DNA from: Oceanicola sp. 22II-s10i
GTDB taxonomy: Bacteria > Pseudomonadota > Alphaproteobacteria > Rhodobacterales > Rhodobacteraceae
NCBI RefSeq assembly: GCF_002210105.1
Contig: NZ_AQQU01000001.1
Coordinates: 284,501-348,500 of the forward strand
Length of the DNA stretch: 64,000 nucleotides
Direction: 5' to 3'
The position numbers and the translations under genes were made by a program. The notes beneath the pieces are model-generated. The model did not search any database, was not told the origin of the DNA, and saw only the letters and a program-made list of their open reading frames with translations. Within the stretch, counting starts at the first letter, position 1. Every line of letters starts with the position of its first letter. Below are positions 8,146-17,081 of this stretch, one piece after another.

Positions 8146-8666
8146 ATTCTCGGTCCTGCCCCCAGTGAGTACCAGTTCATGTTGCACGCCAAGCGCGAAC
8201 CCGTGGCGTATACGGGCACCCAGACATGCCTTCGGGACACATGACACGGACACGTGACCGCGCTTACGCGCGGCGGCGTCATCTCCGGTGTCACAGGTTC
8301 GGGTGTTGCCTTTGGCAACAGCTATCGGCTTGACGACGCGCAGCACGTCGCCCTACCTTTTATTCATCCCCTGCCCGCAGGCATACCTGTCGACATGCGC
8401 CGAAGTCACCGGACCGAAGCAGAACGGCCCTTTCGGTTTCTCAAGCGCGGAACCGGAGTCGGTTCACCATGTCCCCCCAAGGCGAGTCTCTCGCAAGACC
8501 GAACGTAGCAACCCCCCACTGCGACCGGCAAGCACACATATCGCTTGACAGAAGCTTACCGGGAAAAGAATCCCGAGGTGGGTCGAAAGGCGCTCAGCCC
8601 CAATAAAATAAGGCGCTGCGAGTGCAGCGCCCTATTCTCTTTAGTCTCGGCAGGCTTAGCCTGAGC
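8146..8666. other. dnaA leader region (521 nt)
   Basis: Holds no convincing gene. It contains the rpsT terminator and three small palindromes: GTTGCC-TTT-GGCAAC at 8305-8319, CCGCGC-TTAC-GCGCGG at 8258-8273, and AACCG-GAGT-CGGTT at 8451-8464. A TTGACA-like hexamer at 8545-8550 has no good -10 partner. No cluster of DnaA boxes (TTATCCACA or one-mismatch versions) was found, so there is no positive evidence for oriC here. The palindromes are candidates for control of dnaA. Confidence 0.5.
8602..8631 (-). terminator. intrinsic terminator of rpsT
   Basis: Perfect 8-bp stem GGCGCTGC (8612-8619) / GCAGCGCC (8624-8631) with GAGT loop. On the minus strand it is followed by a U/A-rich tract (8602-8611). 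It begins about 36 nt after the rpsT stop. Confidence 0.8.
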
Positions 8667-8930
8667 TCAGGCGATTGCCTTCACGCGTGCGGACAGACGG
8701 GACATTTTCCGTGCTGCCGTGTTCTTGTGAAAGACGCCTTTGGTGACACCACGCATCAGCTCGGGCTGGGCGGTGCGGAGGGCGGTTTCTGCTGCCGACT
8801 TGTCACCGGATGCGATCGCCGCTTCGACCTTTTTCAGGAAGGTGCGGATCCGCGACCGGCGCGCCGTGTTCACAGCCTGCCGGGCATCAGCCTGGCGGGC
8901 GCGTTTCTTGGATTGGGGCGTATTTGCCAT
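8667..8930 (-). CDS. rpsT: 30S ribosomal protein S20
   Basis: 87-residue, very basic helical-bundle protein that binds 16S rRNA early in 30S assembly. It begins [20 protein letters not shown] and continues with [16 protein letters not shown]; the C-terminal [20 protein letters not shown] is characteristic of S20. ATG 8930 is the family start; an upstream in-frame extension to 9047 has no homology. rpsT next to dnaA is common in alphaproteobacteria. Confidence 0.98.
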   Translation of the reverse strand: MANTPQSKKRARQADARQAVNTARRSRIRTFLKKVEAAIASGDKSAAETALRTAQPELMRGVTKGVFHKNTAARKMSRLSARVKAIA

Positions 8931-9101
8931 GTCGTCTTCGTCCCGTGTCTGCGGTTCGGTTCGGTGGAATTCTGAAGTCGCGTCTTTAGGCCCGACTCGG
9001 AAGTAAGTCAACAGCCCCCGGACGGCTTTCTGGCGCTGCGGCGACACTGTGCTTTCGCGGGCGTTTCGCCGGTGTTACGCTGGCATCCTCAGGAGATCGC
9101 C

Positions 9102-9617
9102 ATGACCAGCACCGAAAGCCGCCGCATCGTTTCCTCACGACACCTCGCCGAGGGCGAGGGCTGGGAGGCATCGGAATTCGAATATGGCCTCATCATCGCC
9201 TACAACGCCTTTTCGCGCTGGATGGTCAAGTGCATGGGCGCCGCAGGCGGGGGCGAGCTGAGCGCGCTGGAAATCCTCGTCCTGCACAACGTGAACTCGC
9301 GTGGCCGCGACAAGCGCCTGACCGACATCTGCTTCCTGCTGAACATCGAAGACACGCACACGGTCAACTATGCCCTGCGCAAGCTGCTCAAGGCCGGGCT
9401 GCTGGAAGGCGACAAGCGGGGCAAGGAGGTGTTCTACAGCACCACCGCAGAGGGCGAGTCGCTGTGCGAGGCCTATCGCAAGGTGCGCAATCAGTGCCTG
9501 CTGGAGGGGCTCCAGCACATGGACCTGTCGGGCGACGAACTGCGCGACATCGCCACCCGGCTGCGGGCCCTGTCCGGTCAGTATGACCAGGCCAGCCGCG
9601 CCGCAGCCTCGCTCTAG
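9102..9617 (+). CDS. winged-helix (MarR-like) DNA-binding protein
   Basis: 171 residues. The central part reads as a winged helix: ELSALEILVLHNVNSRGRDK, then LTDICFLLNIEDTHTVNYAL as the helix-turn-helix, followed by KLLKAGLLEGDKRGKEVFYS as the wing. Probable dimerisation helices lie at each end. ATG 9102 has AGGAGA eight bases upstream. Related proteins act as dimeric transcription regulators; ligand and target are unknown. It stands alone between rpsT (divergent) and an L,D-transpeptidase (convergent, 3-nt gap). Confidence 0.82.
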   Translation: MTSTESRRIVSSRHLAEGEGWEASEFEYGLIIAYNAFSRWMVKCMGAAGGGELSALEILVLHNVNSRGRDKRLTDICFLLNIEDTHTVNYALRKLLKAGLLEGDKRGKEVFYSTTAEGESLCEAYRKVRNQCLLEGLQHMDLSGDELRDIATRLRALSGQYDQASRAAASL

Positions 9618-9620
9618 CGA

Positions 9621-10205
9621 TCAGCCGCCGGGCTGCAGCTTGGGATAGAGCTTGACCCGCGTGTCGATCGGCACCTGATCGTAGAGGAGCGTGATCTGTT
9701 CGTTGATCAGGCCTGCACACCCGTTCGACACGGCGCGCCCGATGGTTTCCGGCTCGTTGGTCCCGTGGATTCGCAGGAACGTGTCGCCGCGCCCCTCCTG
9801 GAACAGGTAGAGCGCCCGCGCGCCGAGCGGGTTGTTCGGCCCGCCAGGCATCCCGCCGTCCGCGTATTTCCCGTACTTCTCCGGCTCGCGCTCGATCATG
9901 TCGGGCGTCGGCGTCCACGACGGCCATTCCTTCTTGGCGCCAACATAGAACTCGCCGTCCTCATAGAGATAGTCGCGCCCGACCCGGATCGGATACTCCC
10001 ACGCCTGCGCATCGGGCAGCGTCCAGTAAAGGCGGAACTGGTCCGGGAAGACATGCACCTCGTACGGCGTCATCGCGTAGGGCAGCGTGACGAGTTGCGG
10101 CGGCGGGATCATCACCCCGGTCGCCGCCGTGGCCCGGCCCGCGCCGCCGAGAAACCCGGTCGCGGCCAGGGCGGCCCCGCCGGCCAGAAGATGTCTGCGA
10201 TGCAT
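9621..10205 (-). CDS. L,D-transpeptidase (YkuD domain)
   Basis: 194-residue exported enzyme that forms 3-3 peptidoglycan crosslinks or anchors proteins to the wall. The N-terminus MHRRHLLAGGAALAATGFLG with an Ala-rich end looks like a signal peptide. The catalytic motif is present: HGTN with His147 and, 13 residues on, SNGCAGL with Cys163, a variant of the usual SHGC(IV)R. It is a compact YkuD protein without LysM or peptidoglycan-binding domains. It lies alone, upstream-divergent to nothing, with dctM further upstream on the same strand. Confidence 0.92.
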   Translation of the reverse strand: MHRRHLLAGGAALAATGFLGGAGRATAATGVMIPPPQLVTLPYAMTPYEVHVFPDQFRLYWTLPDAQAWEYPIRVGRDYLYEDGEFYVGAKKEWPSWTPTPDMIEREPEKYGKYADGGMPGGPNNPLGARALYLFQEGRGDTFLRIHGTNEPETIGRAVSNGCAGLINEQITLLYDQVPIDTRVKLYPKLQPGG

Positions 10206-10295
10206 TGGTAATCCCCCGATGGTTAACCTACTGATTGCGGGGGAAAACGGCTCGACCGGCCTCAGGGTTCCCTGCGGCCGGCCAGGTATTGCGCT

Positions 10296-11594
10296 TCAGC
10301 GGCCCATTAGACCCGGCAAATAGGTCACGATCTGCGGAAATACCGTGATCAGCACGACACCCAGCACCAGCAGGAAGAAGAACGGCAGCGCCGCCTTGGC
10401 CACGCGGAGGATGTCGATCCCGGTCAGGCCCTGGATGACGAACAGGTTGAAGCCGACCGGCGGGGTGATCTGGCTCATCTCCACGACGATCACGAGGTAG
10501 ATGCCGAACCACAGCGGATCGATCCCCGCCGCCTGCACCATCGGCATGATGATCGAGGTGGTCAGCACCACGACCGAGATCCCGTCTAGGAAGCACCCCA
10601 GTACCACGAAGAACAGCGTCAGCGCCGCCAGCAGCGCGCCCTGGCTCAGCTCCAGCGACCCGATCCATGCGGCCAGGTTCCGCGGCAGGCCGGTGAAACC
10701 CATGCTGATCGACAGGAACGCCGCCGAGACGAGGATGAAGGCGATCATGCAGGACGTCTTGGTCGCCCCCAGCAGCGCGTCCTTCATGTCTGCCCAGCCG
10801 AACCCGCCGGTGGCAAAGGCCAGCACCGTCGCCAGCACGACGCCGAGCGCGGCGGCATCCGTCGGGCTGGCAATCCCGGTGTAGATCGACCCGATCACAC
10901 CCGCGATCAGCAGCGCCACCGGGATCAGCCTGCGCGAGGCGCGGAACTTCTCGCCCCAGGTGTGCGAGGGCTCCTCCGGGATCGCCGCCGGACGCACCCA
11001 GGCGTAGCCCGCGACGTAGAGCGCGAAGAGCGTGACCAGCATCGCGCCGGGCAGAACCCCCGCGATGAAGAGGCGCGCGATCGACTGCTCGGTCGCCACG
11101 CCATAGACGATCAGGATGATCGAGGGCGGGATCAGCAGGCCGAGCGTGGCGGAGCCGGCAAGAGTGCCGAGGATCATGCTCTCGGGATAGCCGCGTTCCT
11201 TCAGTTCCGGCACAGACATCTTGCCGATGGTCGCGGCGGTGGCGGCTGACGACCCCGAAACGGCGGCGAAGATCGCGCAGCCGAGGATGTTGACATGCAG
11301 CAGACGCCCCGGAAACCGCCCGATCCACGGCGCGATGCCGGAAAACATGTCTTGGCTCAGCCGAGACCTGAGCAGGATTTCCCCCATCAGGATGAACAGC
11401 GGCAGCGCCGCCAGCGCCCATGAATGCGAATGCCCCCACAGGGTCGTCGCCATGACAAGGCCCACGGGCGCGTTCGAGAAGAAGACGATGGCGACCAGCG
11501 CCACCACGATCAGCGCGAAGGCGACCCAGACGCCGAGCGCCAGCAGCCCGATCAGGACGGCCAGCAGGACGAGGGCGATCAGCGGATCCGACAT
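10296..11594 (-). CDS. dctM: TRAP transporter large permease (DctM)
   Basis: 432-residue membrane subunit of a tripartite ATP-independent periplasmic transporter, with about 12 hydrophobic segments. It includes the family motifs GEILLRSRLSQDMFSGIAPW, the SGSSAATAATIG loop, and TPPVGFNLFVIQG near the C-terminus. The start at 11594 follows GGAGGAATAAG and lies one base after the dctQ stop, so translation is coupled. With DctP and DctQ it would import an organic acid using the sodium or proton gradient. Divergence from a 5-oxoprolinase gene suggests a related cyclic amide or its product as substrate. Confidence 0.95.
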   Translation of the reverse strand: MSDPLIALVLLAVLIGLLALGVWVAFALIVVALVAIVFFSNAPVGLVMATTLWGHSHSWALAALPLFILMGEILLRSRLSQDMFSGIAPWIGRFPGRLLHVNILGCAIFAAVSGSSAATAATIGKMSVPELKERGYPESMILGTLAGSATLGLLIPPSIILIVYGVATEQSIARLFIAGVLPGAMLVTLFALYVAGYAWVRPAAIPEEPSHTWGEKFRASRRLIPVALLIAGVIGSIYTGIASPTDAAALGVVLATVLAFATGGFGWADMKDALLGATKTSCMIAFILVSAAFLSISMGFTGLPRNLAAWIGSLELSQGALLAALTLFFVVLGCFLDGISVVVLTTSIIMPMVQAAGIDPLWFGIYLVIVVEMSQITPPVGFNLFVIQGLTGIDILRVAKAALPFFFLLVLGVVLITVFPQIVTYLPGLMGR

Positions 11595-11595
11595 C

Positions 11596-12120
11596 TTATT
11601 CCTCCGCGCTTTCGGGCAGCACCGGGGCGCCGTTGCGCAGCGTCTCGACCAGCGTGTCGACCAGCGCAAGGACCAGCAGCCCCATGCCGAGAGTCACGAC
11701 GCTCTGCGGGATCCACAGCGGGATCGGCACGATGCCGGACGAGGTGTCGCCGTAATGCAGGCTCTCCTGCACCAGCGCGACCAGGTAGACCCCCGCGAAC
11801 CCGGCGATCCCGATGGCGACGGCAAGGGCCACCACCTCGGCCACCAGCGCCACCCGGCCGCTCAGCTTCTGCGTGACCAGCGACACCCGGATGTGCCCGC
11901 CCATCCTGAGCGTGTAGGCCAGTGCGAGGAACGACGCGCCCGCCAGCATGAAGCCCGCGAAATCGGCGTAGGAGGGGATGGTATAGCTCCACCCCGGCCC
12001 CATCAGGCGCGAGGTGACGTTCAGCAGGATCTGGGCGGAGATCAGCAGGCAGATCGCCACGATCAGCGCCGCCGCGATGCCGCCGGACAGCCGGTATATG
12101 AAATCAAGGAAACGCCGCAT
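11596..12120 (-). CDS. dctQ: TRAP transporter small permease (DctQ)
   Basis: 174-residue membrane protein with four hydrophobic segments (starting MRRFLDFIYRLSGGIAAALI). It has the DctQ-type first cytoplasmic loop and the LRMGGHIRVSLV motif between segments two and three. It pairs with DctM. The ATG at 12120 follows GGAGTG; the frame extends upstream through the inverted repeat at 12131-12203, which is not coding. It is separated from dctP by two hairpins that may lower its expression relative to the binding protein. Confidence 0.93.
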   Translation of the reverse strand: MRRFLDFIYRLSGGIAAALIVAICLLISAQILLNVTSRLMGPGWSYTIPSYADFAGFMLAGASFLALAYTLRMGGHIRVSLVTQKLSGRVALVAEVVALAVAIGIAGFAGVYLVALVQESLHYGDTSSGIVPIPLWIPQSVVTLGMGLLVLALVDTLVETLRNGAPVLPESAEE

Positions 12121-12130
12121 GTCACACTCC

Positions 12131-12203
12131 GTAGGGTGCGTGCTCGTCACGCACCGGCCCCGGTCCACCCCGGCCACAGGTGCGTGACGAGCACGCACCC
12201 TAC
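12131..12203. repeat. perfect 25-bp inverted repeat between dctP and dctQ
   Basis: The arm at 12131-12155 (beginning GTAGGGTGCGTGCTCGTCAC) is exactly complementary to 12179-12203; the 23-nt spacer itself has GGCC ends. A truncated relative lies at 6729-6752. This is the form expected of a dispersed palindromic element inserted in an operon. As RNA it would be a very stable hairpin able to stabilise upstream dctP mRNA or reduce readthrough into dctQM. Confidence 0.85.
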
Positions 12204-12215
12204 CGCCACAGACGA

Positions 12216-12237
12216 AGGGCGGGGATCACCCCGCCCT
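12216..12237 (-). terminator. intercistronic hairpin after dctP (attenuator-like)
   Basis: AGGGCGGGG (12216-12224) and CCCCGCCCT (12229-12237) form a perfect 9-bp stem with ATCA loop, 7 nt past the dctP stop. No U-run follows, so it is more likely a partial terminator or an mRNA 3'-end stabiliser, as is common after binding-protein genes. Confidence 0.65.
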
Positions 12238-12244
12238 GCCAGTC

Positions 12245-13204
12245 TCATTGCATGTAGCTGTCCAGCGCGGCCTTCGCGTCGTCCGACGCCTTGGCCTTCC
12301 AGGTCTCGGACATCTTCGCACCGATCTCCTGCAGGCCCTCGACCAGTTCCGCGCTCGGCTCGTAGACGGTGATCCCGTTGTCGGCCAGCTCCTTGGTCTT
12401 CGCCTCGGCCTCGGCCTTGGACATGTCCCAGCCCCGCGCTTCGGCATCCGCGGCGGCCTTCAGCACGGCTTCCTGCACGCCTGCGTCCAGACCGTCGAAC
12501 ACCCGCTTGTTCACCACGACGATGTTCTTCGGCACCCACGCGTTGATCGGCGAGTAATGCGACAGGAAATCCCACGCCTTGGAGTTCGCGCCGGTGGAGG
12601 GAGAGGTGATCATCGCCTCGACCTGACCGGTGGAGAAGGCCTGCGGGATGTCCGGCGCCTCGACCTGAACCGGGGCCGCGCCCGCCAGCGTCGCGAATTC
12701 TTCGAGCGCCGCGTTGTAGGCGCGGAAGCGCAGGCCGTTCAGGTCGGCGACCGAGGCGATCTCCTTCTTGGTGTAGAGACCCTGCGCCGGCCATGCGACC
12801 GAGAACAGCGGCATCAGGCCCTGATCGGCCAGCAGCTTTTCCACCGCGGGCTTCTGTGCGGCCCAGAGCTTCTCCGCGTCATCGTAGGAGGTCGCGAGGA
12901 ACGGCTGCGAATCCATGCCGAAGGCCGCGTCCTCGTTCGCCAGCGTCGACAGGAAGAATTCCCCGATCGGCACCTGACGCGAGCGCACGGCATTCTTGAT
13001 TTCCGCATGCGGAAACAGCGAACCCGCCGAATGCACGGTAATTTCCAGCGCGCCGTCGGTCGCCGCCTTCACGTCATCCGCGAACTGGCGGATATTCACG
13101 GTGTGAAACGTCGTATCGCCATAAGGGGTCGGCATGTCCCAGGTTTCTGCCACGGCAGGCGCTGCGGCCAGCATCGCGGTAAAGGGAAGGGCAAAGCGTA
13201 TCAT
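12245..13204 (-). CDS. dctP: TRAP transporter substrate-binding protein (DctP)
   Basis: 319-residue periplasmic binding protein. Signal peptide MIRFALPFTAMLAAAPAVAE is cleaved after AVA. The mature part has DctP-type features: FADDVKAATDGALEITVHSA, the RFRAYNAALEEFATLAGAAP hinge with the conserved Arg that clamps a carboxylate, and the SPSTGANSKAWDFLSHYSP substrate-loop region. It is first in the dctPQM operon and divergent from the 5-oxoprolinase gene. It probably binds a carboxylated cyclic amide or similar; this is inference from context. Confidence 0.93.
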   Translation of the reverse strand: MIRFALPFTAMLAAAPAVAETWDMPTPYGDTTFHTVNIRQFADDVKAATDGALEITVHSAGSLFPHAEIKNAVRSRQVPIGEFFLSTLANEDAAFGMDSQPFLATSYDDAEKLWAAQKPAVEKLLADQGLMPLFSVAWPAQGLYTKKEIASVADLNGLRFRAYNAALEEFATLAGAAPVQVEAPDIPQAFSTGQVEAMITSPSTGANSKAWDFLSHYSPINAWVPKNIVVVNKRVFDGLDAGVQEAVLKAAADAEARGWDMSKAEAEAKTKELADNGITVYEPSAELVEGLQEIGAKMSETWKAKASDDAKAALDSYMQ

Positions 13205-13221
13205 GAGGTGTCTCCCTGTTT

Positions 13222-13234
13222 GTGACTAGGTCAC
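13222..13234. promoter_or_regulatory. candidate operator GTGAC-TAG-GTCAC
   Basis: Perfect 5-bp arms around TAG lie 18 bases before the dctP start and about 80 before the oxoprolinase start, in the only gap between the divergent units. A TTGACA hexamer at 13250-13255 faces the oxoprolinase gene. A regulator binding here could control both. No regulator gene is adjacent. Confidence 0.45.
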
Positions 13235-13311
13235 TTCGTTTGTATTACGTTGACAAATTGCCAGCGTTCTGAAACCAAAGCAACAGATTTCTGCGAGAGG
13301 ATCTAGGGCCG

Positions 13312-16300
13312 ATGACAGACCGCACAAACAAATGGCAGTTCTGGGTGGACCGGGGCGGCACCTTCACGGATCTGGTGGGCCGCGCGCCCGACGGACAGCT
13401 GGTGACGACCAAGCTTTTGTCGGAAAAACCCGAATCCTACGCCGATGCGGCCATCGAGGGGATTCGCCGCCTGATGGATGTCCGCGACTTCCCCGCAGGC
13501 TCCATCGACGCCGTCAAAATGGGCACGACCGTCGCCACCAACGCTCTGCTGGAGCGGAAGGGCACGCCCACGCTGCTGCTGATCACCGAGGGATTCGCCG
13601 ATCTCCTGCGCATCGGCACGCAGGCCCGGCCCCGGCTTTTCGACCTCGCCATCCGCCTGCCGCAGGCGATCTACGCGCAGGTCGCGGAACTGCCCGAACG
13701 CCTCGCCGCAGACGGAACGGTGCTCAAGGCGCTGGACGAGGACGCCACCCGCGCCGCGCTTCAGTCCGCCTACGACGACGGTCTCCGCTCCGTCGCCATC
13801 GCCGGGATGCACGGCTACCTGAATCCCGATCACGAACTCCGCGCCGCCGAGATCGCGAAAGAGGTGGGCTTCACCCAGATCACCCCGTCGCATCAGGCCA
13901 GCGCGCTGATCAAGCTGGTTTCGCGCGGCGACACCGCCGTGATCGACGCCTACCTTTCGCCCGTCCTGCGCCGCTATGTGGATCAGGTCGCCTCGGCCCT
14001 CGATCTGGGCGAAGGCGGCGCCTGCGAACGGCTGTTCTTCATGCAGTCCTCAGGCGGCCTGACCGACGCCGCGCTGTTCCAGGGCCGCGACGCGATCCTG
14101 TCGGGCCCGGCGGGCGGCGTCGTCGGCATGGTCCGCACCGCCGAGGCGGCGGGGTTCGACCGGCTGATCGGCTTCGACATGGGCGGCACCTCGACCGACG
14201 TCTGCCATTACGCGGGGGCCTACGAACGCAGCTTCGAGACCGAGGTCGCGGGCGCCCGGATGCGCGCGCCGATGATGGACATCCACACGGTCGCGGCGGG
14301 CGGCGGTTCGATCCTCAACTTCCGTGAAGGCCGCTACCAGGTCGGCCCCGAATCCGCCGGTGCGGACCCCGGCCCCGCCTGCTACCGCAGGGGCGGGCCG
14401 CTGACCGTCACCGACTGCAACGTCATGCTGGGCAAGCTGTCGCCCGCCCACTTCCCCGCCGTTTTCGGACCTGACGGCGACGAGCCGCTCGACGCCGACA
14501 TCGTGCGCGAGAAGTTCGAGGCGCTGGCGCAGGAGATTGCCTCGGCCACCGGCCAGCCCGCCCTGTCGCCTGAGGATACCGCCGCCGGTTTCCTCCGCAT
14601 CGCCGTCCAGAACATGGCGCAGGCGATCAAGAAGATCAGCGTCGAGCGCGGCTATGACGTCACCCGCTACACGCTCAACTGCTTCGGCGGCGCGGGCGGC
14701 CAGCACGCCTGCCTCGTGGCCGACGCGCTCGGGATGAAAAGCGTCTTCGTGCACCCCTATGCTGGCGTCCTGTCGGCCTTCGGCATGGGCCTCGCCGACA
14801 TCCGCGCCACCCGCGAAGCACAGTTCGGACAGCCGCTGGACAACACCGCCGATGCGAAAACCCGCATCGACGCGATGGCGCAGGAGGCACAGGCCGAGGT
14901 CGCCAAGCAAGGCATCGACGCCGGCCAGATCCGCACCGAGGCCCGCGCGCACCTGCGGTACAAGGGCAGCCACCAGACGCTCGACATCCCCTTCGGCACC
15001 GCCAAGGAGATGCACAGGGCGTTCAACGACCTGCACTCCACGCGCTTCGGCTTCGCCTCGCCCGACCGCGACCTGCTGATCGAGATGCTGACGGTCGAGG
15101 CCATTGGCGAAACCGACGACGCGCAGGCCCCGGCGCCCGAGGGCCGCGCCGACTTCGCCCCCGCCGCCACCCTGCCCGTGGTCATGAACGGTGAAACCCA
15201 CGACGCGCCGCTCTACGTCCGCGACGACCTGCCTGCGGGCGCGTCGGTCGACGGCCCGGCGATCATCACCGAATCCACCGGGACCAACGTGATCGAACCC
15301 GGCTGGTCCGCCCGGATTGACGCGGCGGGCAACCTGATCCTCGACCGAACGCAGGCCCGCGCCCGTGAAACCGCGCTCGGGACCGAGGCCGATCCGATCC
15401 TGCTGGAGGTATTCAACAACCTCTTCATGTCGATCGCCGAACAGATGGGCGCGACGCTGAGGAACACCGCCTATTCGGTGAACATCAAGGAGCGGCTGGA
15501 TTTCTCCTGCGCCCTGTTCGACGCCGAGGGCAACCTCGTCGCCAACGCGCCGCACGTGCCAGTCCACCTCGGCTCCATGTCCGACTCGGTCCGCACCGTC
15601 GCCCGCCTGAACGCGGGCAACATCCGGCCCGGCGATGCCTACATGCTGAACAACCCGTTCAACGGCGGCACGCACCTGCCCGACGTGACGGTCATCACCC
15701 CGGTCTTCGACAAGGCGGGCGAGGAGATCCTGTTCTGGGTCGGCTCGCGCGGCCACCACGCCGACATCGGGGGCCGCACCCCGGGCTCCGCCCCGCCGGA
15801 CTCGCGCCATATCGAGGAAGAGGGCGTCGTGATCGACAACTTCCTGCTGGTCCGAGGCGGCAAGCTCCTGGAGGAAGAGACCCGCGCCCTGCTCGGCTCG
15901 GGCCGCTACCCCTGCCGGAACGTGAACGACAACCTCGCCGATCTCGAGGCGCAGGTCGCTGCCAACTCCACCGGCATCGCCGAAGTGAACCGGATGATCG
16001 ACACCTTCGGGCGCGAGACGGTGCTGGCCTACATGGCCCATGTGCAGGCCAATGCCGAAGCTTCCGTGCGCCATGTGATCGGCTCGCTCAGGGACGGCGA
16101 CTGCACCTATCCGCTCGACGACGGCTCGCAGATAAGGGTGAAGATCACCGTGGACCGCGAGGCGGGCGAGGCGACGCTCGACTTCACCGGCACCAGCGAC
16201 CAGCACCCGATGAACTACAACGCGCCGCGCTCGATCACGATGGCGGTGACGCTCTATGTCTTCCGGACGCTCGTGGGGCGCGACATCCCGATGAACGAGG

Positions 16301-16926
16301 GCTGCCTGAAGCCGCTCCGCCTGATCCTGCCCGAAGGCTCGATGATCAACCCGGTCCACCCGGCCGCCGTCATTTCGGGCAACACCGAGGTGTCGCAGGC
16401 CATCGCGGACTGCCTGTTCGGGGCGCTCGGGGTGATCGCGGGCAGCCAGGGGACGATGAACAACTTCGTCTGGGGCAACGCGCGGTTCCAGAATTACGAG
16501 ACCATCGCCGGCGGCACCGGCGCGGGGCCGGAGTTCGACGGGGCCTCGGGGGTGCATTCGCACATGACCAACACCCTGATGACCGACCCGGAGGTGCTGG
16601 AAACCCGCTTCCCCGTCCGGGTGGAGCGGATGGCGATCCGCAAGGGCTCGGGCGGCGACGGCAGGCATCACGGCGGCGACGGGATCCACCGGATCGTCCG
16701 GTTCCTCGACGACGTCACGGTCACGACGCTGTCCTCGCACCGCAAGGTCCCGCCGCCGGGCGGCGACGGCGGCGCGCCGGGCGCCTGCGGCGAGAACGCG
16801 GTTCTGCGCGGGGACGGATCGCGCGAGGTGGTGCCGGGGAATTCGGAATCCAGCCTGAAGGCAGGCGATGCGTTCGAAATGCTGACGCCCGGTGGCGGTG
16901 GCTGGGGGACCGGCGGGTCGCGGTGA
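13312..16926 (+). CDS. hydantoinase/5-oxoprolinase (fused HyuA-HyuB)
   Basis: 1204 residues, the length of single-chain ATP-dependent 5-oxoprolinases. The N-terminal HyuA half (to about 690) has the ASKHA phosphate motif [15 protein letters not shown], the [14 protein letters not shown] block, [10 protein letters not shown], and [11 protein letters not shown]. The HyuB half begins near residue 694 with [20 protein letters not shown] and contains [13 protein letters not shown] and the glycine-rich [15 protein letters not shown]. Cytoplasmic ATP-dependent opening of 5-oxoproline or a hydantoin/imide. Divergence from a TRAP importer suggests a complete uptake-hydrolysis unit. Exact substrate not assignable. 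Confidence 0.93.
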   Translation: MTDRTNKWQFWVDRGGTFTDLVGRAPDGQLVTTKLLSEKPESYADAAIEGIRRLMDVRDFPAGSIDAVKMGTTVATNALLERKGTPTLLLITEGFADLLRIGTQARPRLFDLAIRLPQAIYAQVAELPERLAADGTVLKALDEDATRAALQSAYDDGLRSVAIAGMHGYLNPDHELRAAEIAKEVGFTQITPSHQASALIKLVSRGDTAVIDAYLSPVLRRYVDQVASALDLGEGGACERLFFMQSSGGLTDAALFQGRDAILSGPAGGVVGMVRTAEAAGFDRLIGFDMGGTSTDVCHYAGAYERSFETEVAGARMRAPMMDIHTVAAGGGSILNFREGRYQVGPESAGADPGPACYRRGGPLTVTDCNVMLGKLSPAHFPAVFGPDGDEPLDADIVREKFEALAQEIASATGQPALSPEDTAAGFLRIAVQNMAQAIKKISVERGYDVTRYTLNCFGGAGGQHACLVADALGMKSVFVHPYAGVLSAFGMGLADIRATREAQFGQPLDNTADAKTRIDAMAQEAQAEVAKQGIDAGQIRTEARAHLRYKGSHQTLDIPFGTAKEMHRAFNDLHSTRFGFASPDRDLLIEMLTVEAIGETDDAQAPAPEGRADFAPAATLPVVMNGETHDAPLYVRDDLPAGASVDGPAIITESTGTNVIEPGWSARIDAAGNLILDRTQARARETALGTEADPILLEVFNNLFMSIAEQMGATLRNTAYSVNIKERLDFSCALFDAEGNLVANAPHVPVHLGSMSDSVRTVARLNAGNIRPGDAYMLNNPFNGGTHLPDVTVITPVFDKAGEEILFWVGSRGHHADIGGRTPGSAPPDSRHIEEEGVVIDNFLLVRGGKLLEEETRALLGSGRYPCRNVNDNLADLEAQVAANSTGIAEVNRMIDTFGRETVLAYMAHVQANAEASVRHVIGSLRDGDCTYPLDDGSQIRVKITVDREAGEATLDFTGTSDQHPMNYNAPRSITMAVTLYVFRTLVGRDIPMNEGCLKPLRLILPEGSMINPVHPAAVISGNTEVSQAIADCLFGALGVIAGSQGTMNNFVWGNARFQNYETIAGGTGAGPEFDGASGVHSHMTNTLMTDPEVLETRFPVRVERMAIRKGSGGDGRHHGGDGIHRIVRFLDDVTVTTLSSHRKVPPPGGDGGAPGACGENAVLRGDGSREVVPGNSESSLKAGDAFEMLTPGGGGWGTGGSR

Positions 16927-16950
16927 CACGGCGTCTGCCGAGAAAGGGAA

Positions 16951-16983
16951 CGCGCCGTCCGGGCATCGAGCCCGGACGGCGCG
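16951..16983 (+). terminator. strong hairpin after oxoprolinase gene
   Basis: CGCGCCGTCCGGGC (16951-16964) and its exact complement (16970-16983) form a 14-bp stem with ATCGA loop, 24 nt past the stop codon. There is no immediate U-run, so it may be rho-assisted or an mRNA 3' stabiliser. Confidence 0.7.
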
Positions 16984-17081
16984 GCCTCCGGCGGGAGTTT
17001 ATCCGGCCAGATGAAGCGGGTGGATTGCCCTTGTGCCTGCCGTTCGTGCGGGTTTGATGGCGCGGTCTTCGGAGGTGCGCG

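Noticed and set aside
8146-8666. oriC in the dnaA-rpsT gap
   Set aside because: No cluster of TTATCCACA-type boxes or an AT-rich unwinding tract was seen. A single TTATCCGCA is inside the dnaA coding region.
14050-16929. Long minus-strand open frame of 959 codons
   Set aside because: Exactly antisense to the well-supported oxoprolinase; a GC-rich shadow frame with Arg/Ala/Gly/Val-biased composition and no domain.
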